Shown: positions 35,094 through 44,100, counted from the stretch's first letter. The stretch is DNA of 64,000 bases from UBA1672 sp964351365 (GCA_964351365.1 CAYGNP010000003.1:62001-126000), one strand, 5' to 3'. The notes: generated from the letters alone by a model not told the origin. Numbers and translations: made by a program.

Positions 35094-37879
35094 CTTGCCA
35101 GATTTTTCTGTATTACCTCAACAGCATCATTTGCCGCGCCGATGTCTGTACCACCGGCCTGCGCCATATCGGGGCGGCCGCCGCCGCCTTTGCCGCCCAG
35201 CGCCTCGGCGCCGATTTTCACCAGATCAACTGCGTTATAGCGCCCTGTGAGATCGCTGGTCACACCCACCACGATGGAGGCTTTGCCCTCGCCCGTTGAG
35301 ACCAGAACCACAATGCCGGAGCCCAGCTTGGCTTTCAGGTCATCGGCCATGGGTTTGAGGTCTTTGGGCGGGAAGCCTTCGAGTACGCGGCCAATGAATT
35401 TCACGCCGCCTATGTCCTTTACATCCTCCTGAGATCCCGCTGTTCCCTGCGCACGGCGCAGATCGGCAATGTCCTTGCTCAGGCGTTTATTATCTTTTAT
35501 CAGAGCGTCTTTGTCTGTTGCGGGCGCTGGCTCTTTGTCCTTGCCGCCCAGTTCTGCGCGTTCGGCGCGGAGTTTTGCGTTTTCTGCGCTCAGGCGATCA
35601 AGGGTTTCTTGATGCTGCGCCTGTTTGCCTTGCTCATATTCCTCCACCCGCGCGCCTGTTAAGGCTTCGAGCCTTCGAATACCGGAGGAGAGAGCGCCTT
35701 CGGAGATAATCTTGAAACGCCCGATCTCTCTGGTTTTTTGCACATGCGTGCCGCCGCAGAGTTCGATGGAGAAGTTGTCTCTGCCCATGGAAACCACGCG
35801 CACTTCCTCGTCATATTTTTCGCCGAACAACGCCATAGCGCCGCTTTCGCGTGCCTCATCCAGCGCCATGATGCGGGTGATGACGGGGGTGTCGGCCTTG
35901 ATCTGCTCGATCACGAGGGTCTCAACCTGTTCGATTTGCTCGGGCTTGATCGCGACGGGCTGACTGATGTCAAAGCGGGTGCGCTCTGCGTCCTGAAGCG
36001 AGCCTTTTTGCGCGACATGGTCGCCCAGAACACGGCGCAACGCTTCGTGCATCAGGTGCGTGGCCGAGTGGTTGGCGCGGATGGCCGCGCGGCGCTTTCG
36101 ATCAACTTTCATCTGCACCGCATCGCCAATTTTGATTGTGCCTTTGCCGGTTTTCACAACATGCAGCCAGAGCTGGCCGAGCTGTTTTTTTGTGTCGGTG
36201 ACAACCATGTCATCCCCGCGGCAAGCGTTAGCTTGCTCAGACTGCGGGGATCCAGTAACGTCAGCAGCCATGCTGCTGGCATGTGGATCCCGTTCGTTTA
36301 AATCCTCGCTTGCGCTCGGATCAACGGGATGACTAAGGTTAATAAGCGTTCCACTGTCCCCTACCTGCCCACCGCTCTCGGCGTAGAATGGGGATTGATT
36401 TGTGATGATGATACCCTCTTCGCCGGGCTTGAGGATGTCGGCGCGTTTATCATCCTTCACTATTGCCAGTACCTTGCCTTCGGCTTCTTGCTTGTCATAG
36501 CCCAAAAATTCCGTCGAGCCAACCTCGTCCAGGATTTCGAACCAGAGTTTTTCGGTGGCTTGCCCCCCTGCTCCGCTCCACGCGGCACGGGCTTTGGTTT
36601 TTTGTTCATTCATGCATTGATCAAATGTGTCGGTATCAACCTCGATATTTTGCGCGCGCAAAGCGTCTTGCGTGAGATCGAGAGGAAAACCGAACGTATC
36701 GTATAGCTTAAACGCGACATCGCCGGGGAATTTCGTGCCGCTCCCCAGTTTTTCCGTTTCCTCATCCAGCATTTTCAGGCCGCGATCAAGGGTGGTTTTG
36801 AAGCGCTTTTCCTCGGTCTCCAATGTCTGGGTAATCAACGCCTGCGCGCGGTGCAGCTCTGGATAGGCTTCGCCCATCTTCGCAAGCAATGTCGGATAGA
36901 GCCTGAACATGAGCGGGTCAGCTGCGCCCAGCAAATGCGCGTGGCGCATACCGCGGCGCATAATCCGGCGCAGAACATAGCCCCTGCCCTCATTGCCCGG
37001 CATCACGCCATCGGCGAGCAGGAAGGCGGCGGAGCGCAAATGATCGGCGATGACCTTATGGCTGGCAGCCATGTCGCCATCAGGAGCCACGCCCGTCAGG
37101 TCGGCGCTGTGCTCGATGAGCCCGCGCATAATATCGATGTCATAATTATTGTTTGAGCCCATAAGCGTTGCTGCAATGCGCTCCAGGCCCATTCCTGTAT
37201 CCACGCTTTGCGCGGGCAGGTCAATGCGTGTGTCTTTATCCACCTGCTCATATTGCATGAAGACGTTGTTCCATATCTCAATGAAGCGGTCGCCGTCTTC
37301 TTCGGGTGATCCCGGCGGGCCGCCCCAAATGTGATCGCCGTGATCGTAGAAAATCTCGGTGCACGGGCCGCAGGGGCCGGTATCGCCCATGCGCCAGAAA
37401 TTATCGTCTGTAGGGATGCGGATGATTTTATGATCGGCGAATCCGGTGAGTTTTTTCCAGATGCTGGCGGCTTCTTCATCGGATGTGTGCACGGTCACGC
37501 AGAGCTTATCGGCGGGGAGGGCGAAATTTTTGGTCACCAGCTCCCAGGCAAACGCAATGGCGTCTTCCTTGAAATAATCACCGAAGCTGAAATTACCGAG
37601 CATCTCGAAGAATGTGTGGTGGCGGGCGGTGTAGCCTACATTTTCGAGGTCGTTATGCTTGCCGCCGGCGCGCACGCATTTTTGCGATGTGGTGGCGCGG
37701 GTATAATCGCGCTTTTCCTTGCCGGTGAACACGTCCTTGAACTGCACCATGCCGGAGTTGGTGAACATCAGCGTGGGATCGTTATGCGGCACGAGCGAGG
37801 ATGAGGGCACAATCGTGTGCCCCTGTTTTTCGAAAAACCCGAGGAATTCGCTGCGGATATCTTTTACTGTTTTTTGCAT
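35090..37879 (-). CDS. alaS: Alanyl-tRNA synthetase with translated repeat insert
   Basis: 929 residues, longer than the usual 870-890. The catalytic core begins RSEFLGFFEKQGHTIVPSSS. The editing domain has zinc ligands in NHSATHLMHEAL and ELCGGTHV. The C-terminal C-Ala domain carries GSGIVVLVS and the GGKGGGGRPDMAQAGG motif. It charges tRNA-Ala and clears mischarged Ser/Gly. Residues about 516-557, just after AESGGQVGDSG, are encoded by a palindromic repeat and absent from normal AlaRS; the frame remains open, so the enzyme presumably tolerates it. The promoter side carries another repeat (37903-37980). Confidence 0.96.
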   Translation of the reverse strand: MQKTVKDIRSEFLGFFEKQGHTIVPSSSLVPHNDPTLMFTNSGMVQFKDVFTGKEKRDYTRATTSQKCVRAGGKHNDLENVGYTARHHTFFEMLGNFSFGDYFKEDAIAFAWELVTKNFALPADKLCVTVHTSDEEAASIWKKLTGFADHKIIRIPTDDNFWRMGDTGPCGPCTEIFYDHGDHIWGGPPGSPEEDGDRFIEIWNNVFMQYEQVDKDTRIDLPAQSVDTGMGLERIAATLMGSNNNYDIDIMRGLIEHSADLTGVAPDGDMAASHKVIADHLRSAAFLLADGVMPGNEGRGYVLRRIMRRGMRHAHLLGAADPLMFRLYPTLLAKMGEAYPELHRAQALITQTLETEEKRFKTTLDRGLKMLDEETEKLGSGTKFPGDVAFKLYDTFGFPLDLTQDALRAQNIEVDTDTFDQCMNEQKTKARAAWSGAGGQATEKLWFEILDEVGSTEFLGYDKQEAEGKVLAIVKDDKRADILKPGEEGIIITNQSPFYAESGGQVGDSGTLINLSHPVDPSASEDLNERDPHASSMAADVTGSPQSEQANACRGDDMVVTDTKKQLGQLWLHVVKTGKGTIKIGDAVQMKVDRKRRAAIRANHSATHLMHEALRRVLGDHVAQKGSLQDAERTRFDISQPVAIKPEQIEQVETLVIEQIKADTPVITRIMALDEARESGAMALFGEKYDEEVRVVSMGRDNFSIELCGGTHVQKTREIGRFKIISEGALSSGIRRLEALTGARVEEYEQGKQAQHQETLDRLSAENAKLRAERAELGGKDKEPAPATDKDALIKDNKRLSKDIADLRRAQGTAGSQEDVKDIGGVKFIGRVLEGFPPKDLKPMADDLKAKLGSGIVVLVSTGEGKASIVVGVTSDLTGRYNAVDLVKIGAEALGGKGGGGRPDMAQAGGTDIGAANDAVEVIQKNLAS
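36209..36333. repeat. Palindromic repeat element inside alaS
   Basis: 125 bp bounded by GTCATCCC and GGGATGAC. Inner palindromes are AAGCGTTAGCTT, CAGCAGCCATGCTGCTG and GATCCCGTT...AACGGGAT. End sequences match the other repeats of the window. It is read in frame by alaS as about 42 residues beginning HPVDPSASEDLNER and ending NACRGDD. Confidence 0.85.
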
Positions 37880-37902
37880 CTTTACCCTAATATTTTATTT
37901 TA

Positions 37903-37980
37903 GTCATCCTGTAGCGCTTGCGCTGAAGGATCTTATGCTGATATTTTGGATCCTTCAAGGCTAAAGCCTCTCAGGATGAC
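37903..37980. repeat. Palindromic repeat, CTGAAGGATC type, copy 2
   Basis: 78 bp with inverted ends GTCATCCTG / CAGGATGAC and inner hairpins AGCGCTTGCGCT and GGCTAAAGCC. It is related along its whole length to 10953-11028. It fills the alaS-hisN divergent spacer, so any promoters there must lie around or in it. Confidence 0.88.
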
Positions 37981-37991
37981 AAGGACAAAAT

Positions 37992-38768
37992 ATGCAGGAA
38001 TTTACAGCACTTGCCAATAGGATGGCGGATGAGGCCGGAAAAATTGTTCGGAAATATTTCCGCAAGGAATTTGATGTTGAGCGCAAGGGTGATGACAGTC
38101 CGGTGACAATTGCGGATAAAGCTGTTGAGCAGGCTTTGCGCGATCTGCTCGCGAAGAAACGCCCGGATGATGGCATATTGGGCGAAGAATATGGCGCGGT
38201 GCAGAGCAAAAGCGGCCTGACCTGGGTGATTGATCCGATTGACGGCACGAAAAGCTTTGTGATGGGGCGGCCGACTTTTGGCACGCTCATCGCGCTGTGG
38301 GAGGGGGATAAGCCGCTGCTTGGCGTGATCGATCAGGCAATTTTGAAAGAGCGATGGGTTGGGGATGGCAAGAAAACCATGATGAACGGCAAGGCGGTGA
38401 AGACGCGCCCTTGCGCGCGCTTCCATGATGCGGTGATTGGCTCTACCACGCCGATGATGTTTGATAAGCTAGCGGAATATGGACGGGCCTATGAGATTTT
38501 TGAAAACAGCCACGGGAATATGGCATGGGGCGGGGATTGCTATATGTATGGTTTAATCGCTTCGGGCTATATGGATATGGCGTTTGAGCAAAATCTGAAG
38601 GCGCATGATTTTGCCGCGCTTGTTCCTGTGATTAAGGGCGCGGGGGGGCATATTTCCGATTGGCGCGGGGAGGCGCTCACGCTGAACTCAACCGGCAAAG
38701 TTATCGCGCTCGGTGATCCAACGCTATGGCCTGAAATCCAGCGCATGATTTTGAAAAGTCCCTACTGA
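37992..38768 (+). CDS. hisN: Inositol-monophosphatase family, histidinol-phosphatase-like
   Basis: 258 residues. The Li-sensitive sugar phosphatase fold has metal site 1 in LGEEYG (Glu), WVIDPIDGTKSFVMGRPTFGTLIAL (DPIDGT) and a C-terminal Asp in LKAHDFAALVPVIKGAGG. The motif DGTKSFVMGRPTFGTLIAL resembles HisN, the alphaproteobacterial histidinol phosphatase, more than SuhB. A generic phosphatase role is still possible because no his genes are adjacent. The AAGGA ribosome site begins right at the end of the repeat. Confidence 0.85.
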   Translation: MQEFTALANRMADEAGKIVRKYFRKEFDVERKGDDSPVTIADKAVEQALRDLLAKKRPDDGILGEEYGAVQSKSGLTWVIDPIDGTKSFVMGRPTFGTLIALWEGDKPLLGVIDQAILKERWVGDGKKTMMNGKAVKTRPCARFHDAVIGSTTPMMFDKLAEYGRAYEIFENSHGNMAWGGDCYMYGLIASGYMDMAFEQNLKAHDFAALVPVIKGAGGHISDWRGEALTLNSTGKVIALGDPTLWPEIQRMILKSPY

Positions 38769-38769
38769 T

Positions 38770-39219
38770 ATGAATGATTTCGAAAAAAAGATACTCGCCA
38801 ATATCGAAAAGCATGGCTGTCATGTTACGCATGTTTTTGATCCAGAGGGCCTTACTCCTGATTTCACCTATTCTGTCGGCATACAGCAATGTACCGGCCA
38901 GCCGGAGGTGATTATCACCGGTCTTGAGAAGGACATGGCGCATTTTATGGTGAATGAATATAACAGCCGCATTAAGGATGGGGAGCGCTTTGAGGCCGAC
39001 CAGTTTTATGATGAGTTTCTGGAGGGGTTTCAGGTCACCTTCAAGGAGGTTGATAAGAAGCATTATGAGGAGTATTTCGTCTCAGGGCTCTGGCTCTACA
39101 AGGGGAATAACTTTAGGGCCTTACACATGATCTGGCCTTCGATGGATGGCATATGGCCGTGGGAAAAAAAGGCCAGTAAAGACTATCGGTGGTTTTTGCC
39201 TCGGCTTTATAAGAGCTGA
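38770..39219 (+). CDS. DUF4262 protein
   Basis: 149 residues. The DUF4262 signature is clear: KILANIEKHGCHVTHVF, the DFTYSVGIQ motif (compare PPFSYTVGL), PEVIITGLE and ALHMIWPSMDGIWPWE near the end. Function of the family is unknown. Its ATG follows the hisN-like stop by one base, so they may be co-translated. No signal peptide is present, so it is expected to be cytoplasmic. Confidence 0.85.
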   Translation: MNDFEKKILANIEKHGCHVTHVFDPEGLTPDFTYSVGIQQCTGQPEVIITGLEKDMAHFMVNEYNSRIKDGERFEADQFYDEFLEGFQVTFKEVDKKHYEEYFVSGLWLYKGNNFRALHMIWPSMDGIWPWEKKASKDYRWFLPRLYKS

Positions 39220-39234
39220 GCTTTTGTTCCATTC

Positions 39235-39263
39235 TTGACATTATAGGAAAGTTGTCCTATTAT
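39235..39263 (+). promoter_or_regulatory. Promoter with overlapping ATAGGA palindrome
   Basis: TTGACA-17-TATTAT lies 60 bp before gene 39324. The inverted repeat ATAGGA (39243) / TCCTAT (39255) with a six-base centre fills the spacer and overlaps the -10 box. This is the place where a repressor would block transcription. Confidence 0.6.
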
Positions 39264-39323
39264 TTTCTTTTGTTTTCATGAGGCACAGGGGTGTTTCGGG
39301 CAAAAATAAAAAGGAACTAAAGG

Positions 39324-39809
39324 ATGGTAAAAAGCGCAAGAGTTACAAAGGGTTGGCCACCGGAGCGGCGCAAGGCACAATCGGCGCGGATGCGCGCGGC
39401 GCAGATTTGGCTACGCTCTACGGGTCCGCGCAGCGCGGAAGGCAAGGCGCGTTCATGTCTCAATGCGTGCCAATACCCGCATATGCGCGTGGTCAGCCAT
39501 TTCCTGCGCTATCAGGATTTATACCGCCGCTACGCTTTTGCGACGCTCAAGTTCTTGAAAACGGATGATTTTATGCGCAAATTAAAGCTGTTTTCGCGGA
39601 TGGTTCGCCTTGAGCGGGCGATGACTAGTTTGCTGAGAGCTTATAGGATTGCCCCTGATCAACCACCAGCGCATATTTTGCAGGCTTGCCTTGTGCGAGC
39701 GCTGCAAGAGAGGGGAGATTCCTGTGCTCGCGCGAGCGGTAAATCCAGTAATTCGCCAGAACATGCTCTACATAATCACGGGTTTCCTGAATGGGCATCA
39801 TTTCGATGA
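39324..39809 (+). CDS. STGPR-motif protein, overlapping slt 3' end
   Basis: 161 residues with AAGGA eight bases before the ATG. The N-terminus (TKGWPPERRKAQSARMRA, then STGPRSAEGKARSCLNA) matches a widespread uncharacterised group with the STGPRT-EGKA-S--NA signature, common in Alphaproteobacteria and Planctomycetes. The helical middle carries FLRYQDLYRRYAFATLKFL. From about residue 100 the gene runs antisense over the last 185 bp of slt, and that tail looks non-native, so the original stop was probably lost. The promoter carries a palindromic operator candidate. Confidence 0.65.
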   Translation: MVKSARVTKGWPPERRKAQSARMRAAQIWLRSTGPRSAEGKARSCLNACQYPHMRVVSHFLRYQDLYRRYAFATLKFLKTDDFMRKLKLFSRMVRLERAMTSLLRAYRIAPDQPPAHILQACLVRALQERGDSCARASGKSSNSPEHALHNHGFPEWASFR

Positions 39810-41520
39810 ATAATAAAGGATCTTGAATATCGGAGAGATTATTCTGCCATTTTTGCAAATTACCCGGGCCGGCATTATAGGCCACCAGCATGGACAAGAC
39901 ATCACCATTAACCGCGCTGCCACGCAGAAGGTAGCTCACATAATCCTGCCCGATGCTAATATTGGTTTCAGCGCGCGTAAGGGTTTGCGCGTTGGGAAGA
40001 TTTTTGTAGCCATTGGATTTTGCAACATATTTTGCTGTTTTTGGCATGACCTGCATCAGCCCCATTGCGCCGCTTCCGCTTTTTGCGTTTTGATCAAAGC
40101 GCGATTCCTGGCGCATGATGGCATGGATCAGCGACGGATCGAGCGTGTAATCTCCGCTTGCCGGTGTCCATGGGCTCATCGGATAGAGCGCACTGGTGTA
40201 ATAGCCGCCCTGTTTGCGCGGAGAGATATTGCCCAGACGCGCGGCAACGCGCGGCAAGCCTGTGCGCACGGCATAGGCCAGAACGGCCTCTTTCAAATCC
40301 TGATTACCAGCGTATTTCAGGCGCAGCAATTCCTCTTCCGCCAGATTATATTGCCCTGTTGCGACAAGATCAAAAGCACGGCGACCCGCAGGGTTAGCAA
40401 GAATCAGAGATTCCTGCGCGGTTGTATATTTTGGGCTATCCCAGTTAAAGTTGGGCGCGCGGTTCAAAAGGCTGCTGGCCATAATACCATAGAATGTATA
40501 TTTGTGCTTTGCTGCATTTTTGAGCGCAGCATAGTACAGCTTGCCTTTTCCTGTTGTTTCATGCGCTCGTGCAGCCCAGAAATATCCTGCAGACGACAAC
40601 CAGCCGGAGGCGTATTTTGATTTACCCACTTTTTCAAAATAGGCGACGGAGTCTTGCTTTAGGTCCATTTGCCATAGGGAAAGACCGGCAACCCATGCAG
40701 CTTCGGGGACATATTTGCCAGAGCGCTGAACGCTCTTGGTGGCCAGTTTATATGCTGATTCGAAGCGCTTCTGGTATAAAAATCCGGCTGCAATTTGTGC
40801 TTGGAGCATATCTTGCTCAACATTATCCATCAGCGGCTTTGTCTCTGCATCATCTTGAAAAAGTGTTGCGGCTTCAGTTGTTTCCCCCGCACGAAGGAGC
40901 GAGCGCATTTTTGCATTTAAAGCGCGGATTTTTTCCTGCTCTTCGGCGTTTCTGTCTCTGGTGCTTTTATATTTCAAAGCATGCGCTATTGTTGGCTCGC
41001 GCACTTCTGAGAGTATGCTTTGGGCTTCTGGCTGTTTCAAATTATTTACATTGCCTGGGGTGCGCAGCATCGCCAACTTGTAAATCTTGTCGGCATCCGG
41101 GTGGTCTGAAAAGCGATCAAGCCAGATTTTCAGCTCCTTGTAAGAGGTTTTATAATTTGCATGCATATAGCGCTGATACAGAACATGCCCCAAAAGACGT
41201 TTATCCTGGAGTGAGCTTATGAGAACATTGGCCGCTTCAAATTTACCAACAAGCTGCAGGTCAAAAATTTTCTTGTATAATTTTGCCTGGCTACTGGAGA
41301 GTGGCTCGTATCCATGGGGGTATATTTTACCCTGGATTGGATTGAGGGCTGTAAACAAACTGACGAGATTGAGCGCCTTTGGCTCAGAGATCAGCTTGCC
41401 GGAAAGCGGCTTGCGGGCTGGCGTTGGCACAGTAATAGAAGCCTGCACAGGCACAAGTAGCGCCGTAAGCAAAACAACAAAAACGCAAAGCTGCGCTGTG
41501 CTCTTTAAAAAATTTCTCAT
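39625..41520 (-). CDS. slt: Soluble lytic murein transglycosylase
   Basis: About 631 residues from ATG 41520; frames extend to 41526 and 41547. A signal peptide is present (LCVFVVLLTALLVPVQA). A long helical U-shaped domain (about 60-440) is followed by the C-terminal SLT lysozyme-like domain with catalytic Glu in AIMRQESRFDQNAKSGSGAMGLMQVMP and LVAYNAGPGNLQKW. It cleaves peptidoglycan in the periplasm to 1,6-anhydro-muropeptides. It overlaps the convergent STGPR gene at its 3' end. Confidence 0.93.
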   Translation of the reverse strand: MRNFLKSTAQLCVFVVLLTALLVPVQASITVPTPARKPLSGKLISEPKALNLVSLFTALNPIQGKIYPHGYEPLSSSQAKLYKKIFDLQLVGKFEAANVLISSLQDKRLLGHVLYQRYMHANYKTSYKELKIWLDRFSDHPDADKIYKLAMLRTPGNVNNLKQPEAQSILSEVREPTIAHALKYKSTRDRNAEEQEKIRALNAKMRSLLRAGETTEAATLFQDDAETKPLMDNVEQDMLQAQIAAGFLYQKRFESAYKLATKSVQRSGKYVPEAAWVAGLSLWQMDLKQDSVAYFEKVGKSKYASGWLSSAGYFWAARAHETTGKGKLYYAALKNAAKHKYTFYGIMASSLLNRAPNFNWDSPKYTTAQESLILANPAGRRAFDLVATGQYNLAEEELLRLKYAGNQDLKEAVLAYAVRTGLPRVAARLGNISPRKQGGYYTSALYPMSPWTPASGDYTLDPSLIHAIMRQESRFDQNAKSGSGAMGLMQVMPKTAKYVAKSNGYKNLPNAQTLTRAETNISIGQDYVSYLLRGSAVNGDVLSMLVAYNAGPGNLQKWQNNLSDIQDPLLFIEMMPIQETRDYVEHVLANYWIYRSREHRNLPSLAALAQGKPAKYALVVDQGQSYKLSAN

Positions 41521-41592
41521 GTTCATATTGCCCGCATAAGACCACATTAAAGCACCCTATGTCCAGTTTATTTTTTTCTTATGTAAACAATC

Positions 41593-42408
41593 TTAACGGT
41601 TTTTTAATGTTTTTTGCAAACTTAAAGCGTCCGCCCAGGCAAATTTCTTCTGGGCAGGGGTGCGCAATAAATAAGAAGGGTGGTAGGTTGCAAGGGCAGT
41701 GATTGGCTCAGAGCCCTCCTTAAGCTCTTGAGTTATAACGTTATATTGGTGCGCCTCTTTTCTGAGTTTTGAAATAGCTTGGCTATTTGCGAGCAAAGAT
41801 TTGGCGGCTACCGCGCCGCATAAAACTAATACTTTAGGCTGTATTAACTGGATGTGGCGCTCGATAAATGGCAGGCTGAGCTCGATTTCTGCAGGGGTTG
41901 GCGTGCGGTTTCCGGGGGGGCGCCAGTTCAAAATATTGCTGATATAGACGGCATTTTCCGGCTCTTCTTCTTCACGGCTCAGGCCGATATAGTGAAGAAT
42001 TTTATCCAGAAGCTGGCCGCTTACACCGACAAAAGGCCTGCCGATTCTATCTTCGTCGGCGCCGGGGGCTTCGCCGATAATCATCACATGCGCCTTAGGG
42101 TTGCCATCGGCGAACACCATATTTGTGGCGGTTTTCTTTATGGAGAGGCCATCAAAGCTCCTGATTTCTTCCTGTAATTCCTCCAGTGTCTGAGCGCGTT
42201 TGGCGCCTTTTATGGCCTCGCCCAGCGCGTCTGATGTGCCCAAAAACGCCGGTTGAGCAGCAATTTTCTCTATCGGTATTAATTTTTGCACTTCTGGCGG
42301 GGCTGTATGGGTGCGATCTACTGGTTTATCGAGCAAGCATATGCTGAGGCCTTGGTCAGCGTACCATTCCAGCGCGGTCATCATTTCCTGGCGGAGTGCA
42401 GCATCCAT
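41593..42408 (-). CDS. Uracil-DNA glycosylase, family 4-like without Fe-S cysteines
   Basis: 271 residues. It removes uracil from DNA. Motif A is IGEAPGADEDRIGRPFVGVSGQLLD and motif B is ATYHPSYLLRTP. The usual family-4 landmarks appear as FDGLSIKKTATNMVFADG and NILNWRPPGNRTPTPAEI. The cysteines that hold a 4Fe-4S cluster in classical family 4 enzymes are replaced here (Leu-Ser and Trp), and only two cysteines exist in the whole protein. An N-terminal extension of about 80 residues is variable. It is divergent from etf-QO. Confidence 0.88.
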   Translation of the reverse strand: MDAALRQEMMTALEWYADQGLSICLLDKPVDRTHTAPPEVQKLIPIEKIAAQPAFLGTSDALGEAIKGAKRAQTLEELQEEIRSFDGLSIKKTATNMVFADGNPKAHVMIIGEAPGADEDRIGRPFVGVSGQLLDKILHYIGLSREEEEPENAVYISNILNWRPPGNRTPTPAEIELSLPFIERHIQLIQPKVLVLCGAVAAKSLLANSQAISKLRKEAHQYNVITQELKEGSEPITALATYHPSYLLRTPAQKKFAWADALSLQKTLKNR

Positions 42409-42498
42409 TTTTACGGTATTCCTGCTCGTTTCTTAAGCTTTTTTGAGTTAAATTAGGGTAGGATAATTACGAGCAAAATGAAAGAGGAGAATCCCCCC

Positions 42499-44100
42499 AT
42501 GCCAGAGCCAATCCGCGCAGACAGAGAGTCTATGGAATTTGATGTGGTGATTGTCGGCGCGGGGCCGTCAGGCTTGTCTTGCGCTATCCGCCTGAAGCAG
42601 GTTAATCCGGATTTGAATGTTTGCGTGCTCGAAAAAGGCTCGGAAGTCGGGGCGCATATCCTGTCCGGCGCGGTGTTTGAGACGCGGGCGCTGGATGAGC
42701 TGATCCCTGATTGGGCCGAAAAAGATGCACCGCTCACCTGCCCGGCGACGTCCGATACGTTCCGGTTTTTAACGCGCACGCGCTCCTGGTGGATGCCAAC
42801 CCCGCCGCAAATGCATAATAAGGGGAATTATATTATCTCGCTTGGAAATCTGTGCCGCTGGCTGGCGGGACAGGCTGAAGCGCTTGGCGTTGAGATTTTC
42901 CCCGGCTTTGCCGCGGCGGAGATTTTATACAAAGATGATGCCGTGATCGGCGTTGCTACGGGCGATGTCGAAGGCGAGCCGGGCGTTGAGCTTCATGCCC
43001 GTCAGGTGGTGTTGGCCGAAGGCTGTCATGGCTCTTTGACCAAACAACTCATTGCTCATTATGATTTACGCAAAAATAGTGATCCGCAGACTTACGGGCT
43101 TGGGGTGAAGGAGCTGTGGGAGATTGATCCGGCTAAGCACAAGCAGGGTTTGTGCCAGCATACGATCGGCTGGCCGATGGATAATGCCACGTACGGAGGG
43201 TCATGGATTTATCATATGGAGGATCATATGATCTCTATCGGGTTTGTCGTGGGGCTGGATTACCGCAACCCTTATCTCTCCCCTTATGAGGAAATGCAAC
43301 GCTTTAAGACGCATCCGGCGATCAAGCCGTTGCTTGAAGGCGGGCGGCGCGTGGCGTATGGCGCGCGGGCGCTGGTGGAGGGCGGGTTTCAATCTTTGCC
43401 TAAGCTTAGCTTTCCGGGCGGGGTGCTTATTGGCGATACGGCTGGATTTTTGAATGTGCCGAAAATCAAGGGCAATCACACGGCGATGAAATCGGGCATG
43501 GTGGCTGCGGACGCTTTGGCTGCGCATTTACAGGAAACAAGCGATTACGGGAGCGAATGCGTGGCCTATGCGCAGGCGCTGGAGCAATCATGGGTGTGGA
43601 GCGAGCTAAAGGCTGTTCGCAATATTCGCCCCGGATTCCATAGGGGGCTGTGGTTTGGGCTGGTGAACGCCGCGATTGAAACACTCACCGGCGGGCGGCT
43701 TGGACGAACCCTTAAGAATCACGCCGATTACGCGCAGACCGGAAAAGCCAAGGATTATGCGCCGATTGACTATCCCAAGCCTGATGGGGTCATTACGTTT
43801 GACCGGCTGACATCCGTGCAATTATCGAATACGAATCATGCGGAGGGGCAGCCCTGCCATCTGAAGCTTAAAGATCCCTCTATTCCTATTGCTGTGAATT
43901 TCCCTGAATATGCCGAGCCGGCGGTGCGGTACTGTCCTGCGGGGGTGTATGAGATTGTTCAGGAAAACGGCCAGCCAAAATTTCAGATTAATGCGCAAAA
44001 CTGTGTGCATTGTAAGACATGCGATATTAAAGACCCCTCGCAGAATATAGATTGGGTTGTCCCTTATGGCGGGGATGGACCGAATTATCCAAATATGTAA
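42499..44100 (+). CDS. Electron-transfer flavoprotein-ubiquinone oxidoreductase
   Basis: 533 residues from ATG 42499, chosen because AGAGGAG lies nine bases upstream and inside the longer frame from 42478. It passes electrons from ETF (fatty-acid and amino-acid oxidation) to ubiquinone at the membrane. An FAD-binding GxGxxG (DVVIVGAGPSGLSCAIRL) is at the start. The 4Fe-4S cluster is held by C in RYCPAGVYE and the three cysteines of NCVHCKTCDIKDPSQN. No etfAB genes are in the window. Confidence 0.95.
   Translation: MPEPIRADRESMEFDVVIVGAGPSGLSCAIRLKQVNPDLNVCVLEKGSEVGAHILSGAVFETRALDELIPDWAEKDAPLTCPATSDTFRFLTRTRSWWMPTPPQMHNKGNYIISLGNLCRWLAGQAEALGVEIFPGFAAAEILYKDDAVIGVATGDVEGEPGVELHARQVVLAEGCHGSLTKQLIAHYDLRKNSDPQTYGLGVKELWEIDPAKHKQGLCQHTIGWPMDNATYGGSWIYHMEDHMISIGFVVGLDYRNPYLSPYEEMQRFKTHPAIKPLLEGGRRVAYGARALVEGGFQSLPKLSFPGGVLIGDTAGFLNVPKIKGNHTAMKSGMVAADALAAHLQETSDYGSECVAYAQALEQSWVWSELKAVRNIRPGFHRGLWFGLVNAAIETLTGGRLGRTLKNHADYAQTGKAKDYAPIDYPKPDGVITFDRLTSVQLSNTNHAEGQPCHLKLKDPSIPIAVNFPEYAEPAVRYCPAGVYEIVQENGQPKFQINAQNCVHCKTCDIKDPSQNIDWVVPYGGDGPNYPNM

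Noticed and set aside
36209..36333. alaS as a pseudogene broken by a repeat
   Set aside because: The frame is continuous through the element and all domains are intact up to the C-Ala end.
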